From an uncultured Acidobacteriia bacterium (GTDB lineage Bacteria; Acidobacteriota; Terriglobia; Bryobacterales; Bryobacteraceae), in NCBI GenBank assembly GCA_903907865.1, contig CAIVPR010000008.1:21542-85541 (forward strand): DNA of 64,000 nucleotides, given 5' to 3'. Below are positions 61,935-64,000 of the stretch, piece by piece. The stretch's first letter is position 1; each line of letters begins with the position of its first letter. The position numbers and the translations under genes are program-made. The notes under the pieces are model-generated. The model saw only the letters and a list, made by a program, of their open reading frames with translations. It ran no database searches and was not told where the DNA came from.

Positions 61935-61940
61935 TATACT
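61935..61940 (+). promoter_or_regulatory. -10 box of the CadC-like regulator gene
   Basis: TATACT lies 21 bases upstream of the ATG at 61962. No -35 was recognised. The 81-base divergent region is GC-rich and holds GGATCCTCC close to the minus-strand start. Confidence 0.45.
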
Positions 61941-61961
61941 GCCCTTGAAGCTGAACCAAGT

Positions 61962-63821
61962 ATGAGCGACACCGGGAGGAGAATCCTGTCCGAGGACCGC
62001 AAGAACGCCGCAATTTCGCCGACACCGCAGATATTCCGCATCGGAGAGCTTGAGATCGACCCTTCCATCGCGGCCGTCACACGGAATCGCGAGCCAGTCG
62101 CCATCCGACCCAAAACCTACCGAGTCCTGCTTTTCCTTTTGGAGCGCCCGGGAAGGATCGTCACCAAGGAGGAACTCGTAGACGGAGTGTGGCCCGGCAC
62201 CGCCGTTTCAGACGACGTCCTGATCCGCTGCGTTGCCGAACTGCGGAAGATACTGGGCGACGACGCCAAGAATCCCCAGTCCTTGCGGACGTTTCCCAAG
62301 CTAGGGTACGGGCTAATGGCCACAGTGACAAGAGTCGTCCCGGTGGCCGAATCACCCGAGGAAAGGACCGAAACGGCGGTGGAAGTGGCCAGTCCCGCGC
62401 ACAGGCGGAACCGCTTCTGGCCATGGGCGGTTGCGGGGCTCTCGGTTTGCCTCATGGCAGCCGCGATATACCGTCAACTCGGCGTTGAGCCGGACGATAT
62501 TCCCTTCTTCGAGGTCGCTTGGTGGCAGTTGAGTGAGACCTCGGGCACCAGAGTAATCGACGCCAGCGGTCATCATCAGGACGGAGAGGCATCTGGCGGT
62601 GCCACTCGGACCGAAACCGTCCAAGGACGGGCATTGAGATTCATGTCGACTGGCGCGGCAGTGCGGGGCCGGGATCGCGGGTCGCTGCCTGCAGGTGAAT
62701 CGGAAAGAACTGTGACGGCGTGGATCCGGATGGAGCAGCCTCGTTTGGACGACACCACGATCTTCACTTACGGCTCCGCGTTCCGGGGACCGACAGCTCA
62801 ACGTTTCGCCGTCGAGGTGACCCGCGACGGCAGACTTTCCGTCGGGTCGCCGGTTGACGGCGGCAATGTAGCTACAGCGCGCGCATGGACCGATGGCGGG
62901 TGGCATCTGGTTGTCGCGACCTATTCTCCGTCCGGCCCGAAAGGGCACCGAAGCAATGGCAGGGCCAACCTCTATGTGGACGGCCAACTGGAAGTGGAAC
63001 AGGAAATCTCGGTCGTGCCGCAAACGACCGGCGGGGCGGAATGGAGCATCGGACAGAACCTGGGTGGCGGCACAGGTTTCCGCGGGGATATCCGGGACGT
63101 CCGGGTCTACGCATGGGCATTCGATCCAGCCAAAGTTCAGTCCCTCTATCGTTGCGCGGCGGGAATCCGGGATCTCGGGAACTTCTACTACATGCGGATC
63201 TACTACAACGGCTTGCGGATCGGCGAACAGCTGCCCGGATCGTCAAGCAATGAAATACAGAATAACGGTAGGGACTTCACTGGAGTCCAACTGGCCCCGT
63301 CCGGTGGCGGTTGCGGACTACGCCGCCTGTACGGTGCCAATTTCGGCCAAGATATTCGCGTTTCAGGAGACTACCTCGTGCCTTCCGACGAGGCCGGGCA
63401 CCTCACACAGGCTGGACCGTACTTCCGCAGCCGAAGGGCGATGGGTGGCGATGGCCTGCAGGGCGGAACCTCGGCGGGCTACTGGGTGTCGCTTCAATCC
63501 GACGGCGGCATAACCGTAAGGTGCCTCAACCCGAAGGCTGTGGTGGCGTTCTCACGTCCAGTCGCGGCTTTTGACGCAATGGTTTTCCACCACCTCGACG
63601 CCGAGGTGCGTGGAGGGACTCTCCATGTCTCGCTGGATGGAGCAGGCGTAGCGTTCGACGTGGGGGTCCACCAAACGCGGGATGTCCCGGTGCCGCCCCT
63701 GTGGGACAACGAACACATAGGCAAGAACCAAGGTGCCGCAGGAATTGCGTTTGGCACGGAAGACCGGGGAATGGTCGGTGGACAGCGGGCCAAGAATCTG
63801 CGATTCGAACTGCTTCGGTAG
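61962..63821 (+). CDS. CadC-like membrane regulator with LamG-like sensor domain
   Basis: The protein has 619 residues. Residues 22-125 are a winged-helix OmpR/CadC-type DNA-binding domain (FRIGELEIDPSIAAVTRN, RPGRIVTKEELVDGVWPG, DDVLIRCVAELRKILGDD). A transmembrane helix follows at about 152-170 (FWPWAVAGLSVCLMAAAIY). The outer part starts with a concanavalin/LamG-like region (TVTAWIRMEQPR, WHLVVATYSP, NLYVDGQLEVEQEI, FRGDIRDVRVYAWAF) and continues about 220 residues without a recognised fold. It presumably binds a ligand outside the membrane and controls genes from the membrane, perhaps the divergent PEP-CTERM pair. A LamG sensor on a one-component regulator is unusual. Confidence 0.85.
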   Translation: MSDTGRRILSEDRKNAAISPTPQIFRIGELEIDPSIAAVTRNREPVAIRPKTYRVLLFLLERPGRIVTKEELVDGVWPGTAVSDDVLIRCVAELRKILGDDAKNPQSLRTFPKLGYGLMATVTRVVPVAESPEERTETAVEVASPAHRRNRFWPWAVAGLSVCLMAAAIYRQLGVEPDDIPFFEVAWWQLSETSGTRVIDASGHHQDGEASGGATRTETVQGRALRFMSTGAAVRGRDRGSLPAGESERTVTAWIRMEQPRLDDTTIFTYGSAFRGPTAQRFAVEVTRDGRLSVGSPVDGGNVATARAWTDGGWHLVVATYSPSGPKGHRSNGRANLYVDGQLEVEQEISVVPQTTGGAEWSIGQNLGGGTGFRGDIRDVRVYAWAFDPAKVQSLYRCAAGIRDLGNFYYMRIYYNGLRIGEQLPGSSSNEIQNNGRDFTGVQLAPSGGGCGLRRLYGANFGQDIRVSGDYLVPSDEAGHLTQAGPYFRSRRAMGGDGLQGGTSAGYWVSLQSDGGITVRCLNPKAVVAFSRPVAAFDAMVFHHLDAEVRGGTLHVSLDGAGVAFDVGVHQTRDVPVPPLWDNEHIGKNQGAAGIAFGTEDRGMVGGQRAKNLRFELLR

Positions 63822-63939
63822 GAGAGTTCACCCTACGCAGCAATCACCAACAGATTCCCCGCACCGTGTTTTTCGAAACACGCCAAGCGGTCCTTTCAGC
63901 CTCCCGGTACCGCCCGGTTCCTACCGCTACATCCCAACC

Positions 63940-64000
63940 TTACTTCAGGAAATCCTTGAACTTGTCCAGCAGCCCCTTCTCATGCGGCTCATTGTTCACC
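63940..64000 (-). CDS. C-terminus of a gene running off the right edge
   Basis: The minus strand reads VNNEPHEKGLLDKFKDFLK and a TAA stop at 63940. Only 19 residues are visible, so the product is not identified; a J-domain chaperone or similar helical protein is possible. The 118 bases between it and the CadC-like gene hold nothing recognisable. Confidence 0.5.
   Translation of the reverse strand, partial: VNNEPHEKGLLDKFKDFLK

Noticed and set aside
1..64000. tRNA, rRNA and replication-origin features
   Set aside because: No cloverleaf with a T-loop, no rRNA signature and no DnaA-box cluster was recognised in the intergenic DNA.

Overview
The window looks like a chromosomal piece of a GC-rich Gram-negative bacterium, most probably an Acidobacteriota member of the Bryobacterales/Solibacter type. 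This is inferred, not measured. The clues are three TonB-dependent receptors, two of them very large with an N-terminal carboxypeptidase-regulatory domain, PEP-CTERM proteins, a PQQ dehydrogenase paired with a di-haem cytochrome, secreted PD40 propeller and Gfo/Idh/MocA proteins, a propeller-type hybrid sensor kinase, and a very high load of toxin-antitoxin (TA) genes. No tRNA, rRNA, CRISPR array, transposase or phage gene was found.

Layout. 1-5850 (minus): a predicted peptide-ligation cluster (transglutaminase/DUF2126, transglutaminase, circularly permuted ATP-grasp/alpha-E) interrupted by a DUF433/DUF5615 TA pair. 5976-7895: cupin and GNAT genes fired from a shared palindromic promoter, then transaldolase. 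7896-8589: a decayed second DUF433/DUF5615 pair. 8590-10829: a TIR-transmembrane protein translationally coupled to a secreted repeat protein. 10905-13909: EF-P, PQQ dehydrogenase and cytochrome c. 13979-18302: PIN/Phd pair, thioredoxin reductase, RidA, HicB-like protein and an M61 peptidase. 18373-25399 (minus): RND pump, adaptor, GNAT, tmk and holB in one tightly packed operon. 25473-26391: MazEF-like pair and a truncated nucleotidyltransferase pair. 26436-30659: aldo-keto reductase, M19 dipeptidase and PD40 protein. 30734-34374: a secreted protein with two thioester-like domains, and a PEP-CTERM protein. 34714-40411: DUF62 enzyme, cysteine desulfurase, mnmA, an LpxL-like acyltransferase and a Tat-exported oxidoreductase.

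40500-41231 carries the most unusual feature: two tandem copies (about 375 bp apart) of a non-coding element with an extended -10 promoter, conserved stems, one compensatory base change and an intrinsic terminator. It is probably a duplicated structured small RNA. After it come a Tat-tagged HisC-like aminotransferase and a large TonB receptor, a relic of a thioester-domain gene, an MntA/HepT pair and another small putative TA pair. 48261-51345 is a cobalamin unit (riboswitch, BtuB-like receptor, PduO-type adenosyltransferase). 51427-59667 holds a secreted TIM-barrel protein, a frameshifted giant TonB receptor and, divergently, a propeller sensor kinase with its NarL-type regulator. 59765-63821 holds VapBC, two PEP-CTERM proteins and a divergent CadC-like regulator whose sensor part is a LamG-like domain.

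The main themes are exported carbohydrate or peptide uptake, cell-surface proteins, and repeated gain and decay of TA modules. The best candidates for undescribed biology are the tandem RNA, the thioester-domain surface protein with its relic, and the TIR-transmembrane/secreted-protein pair.
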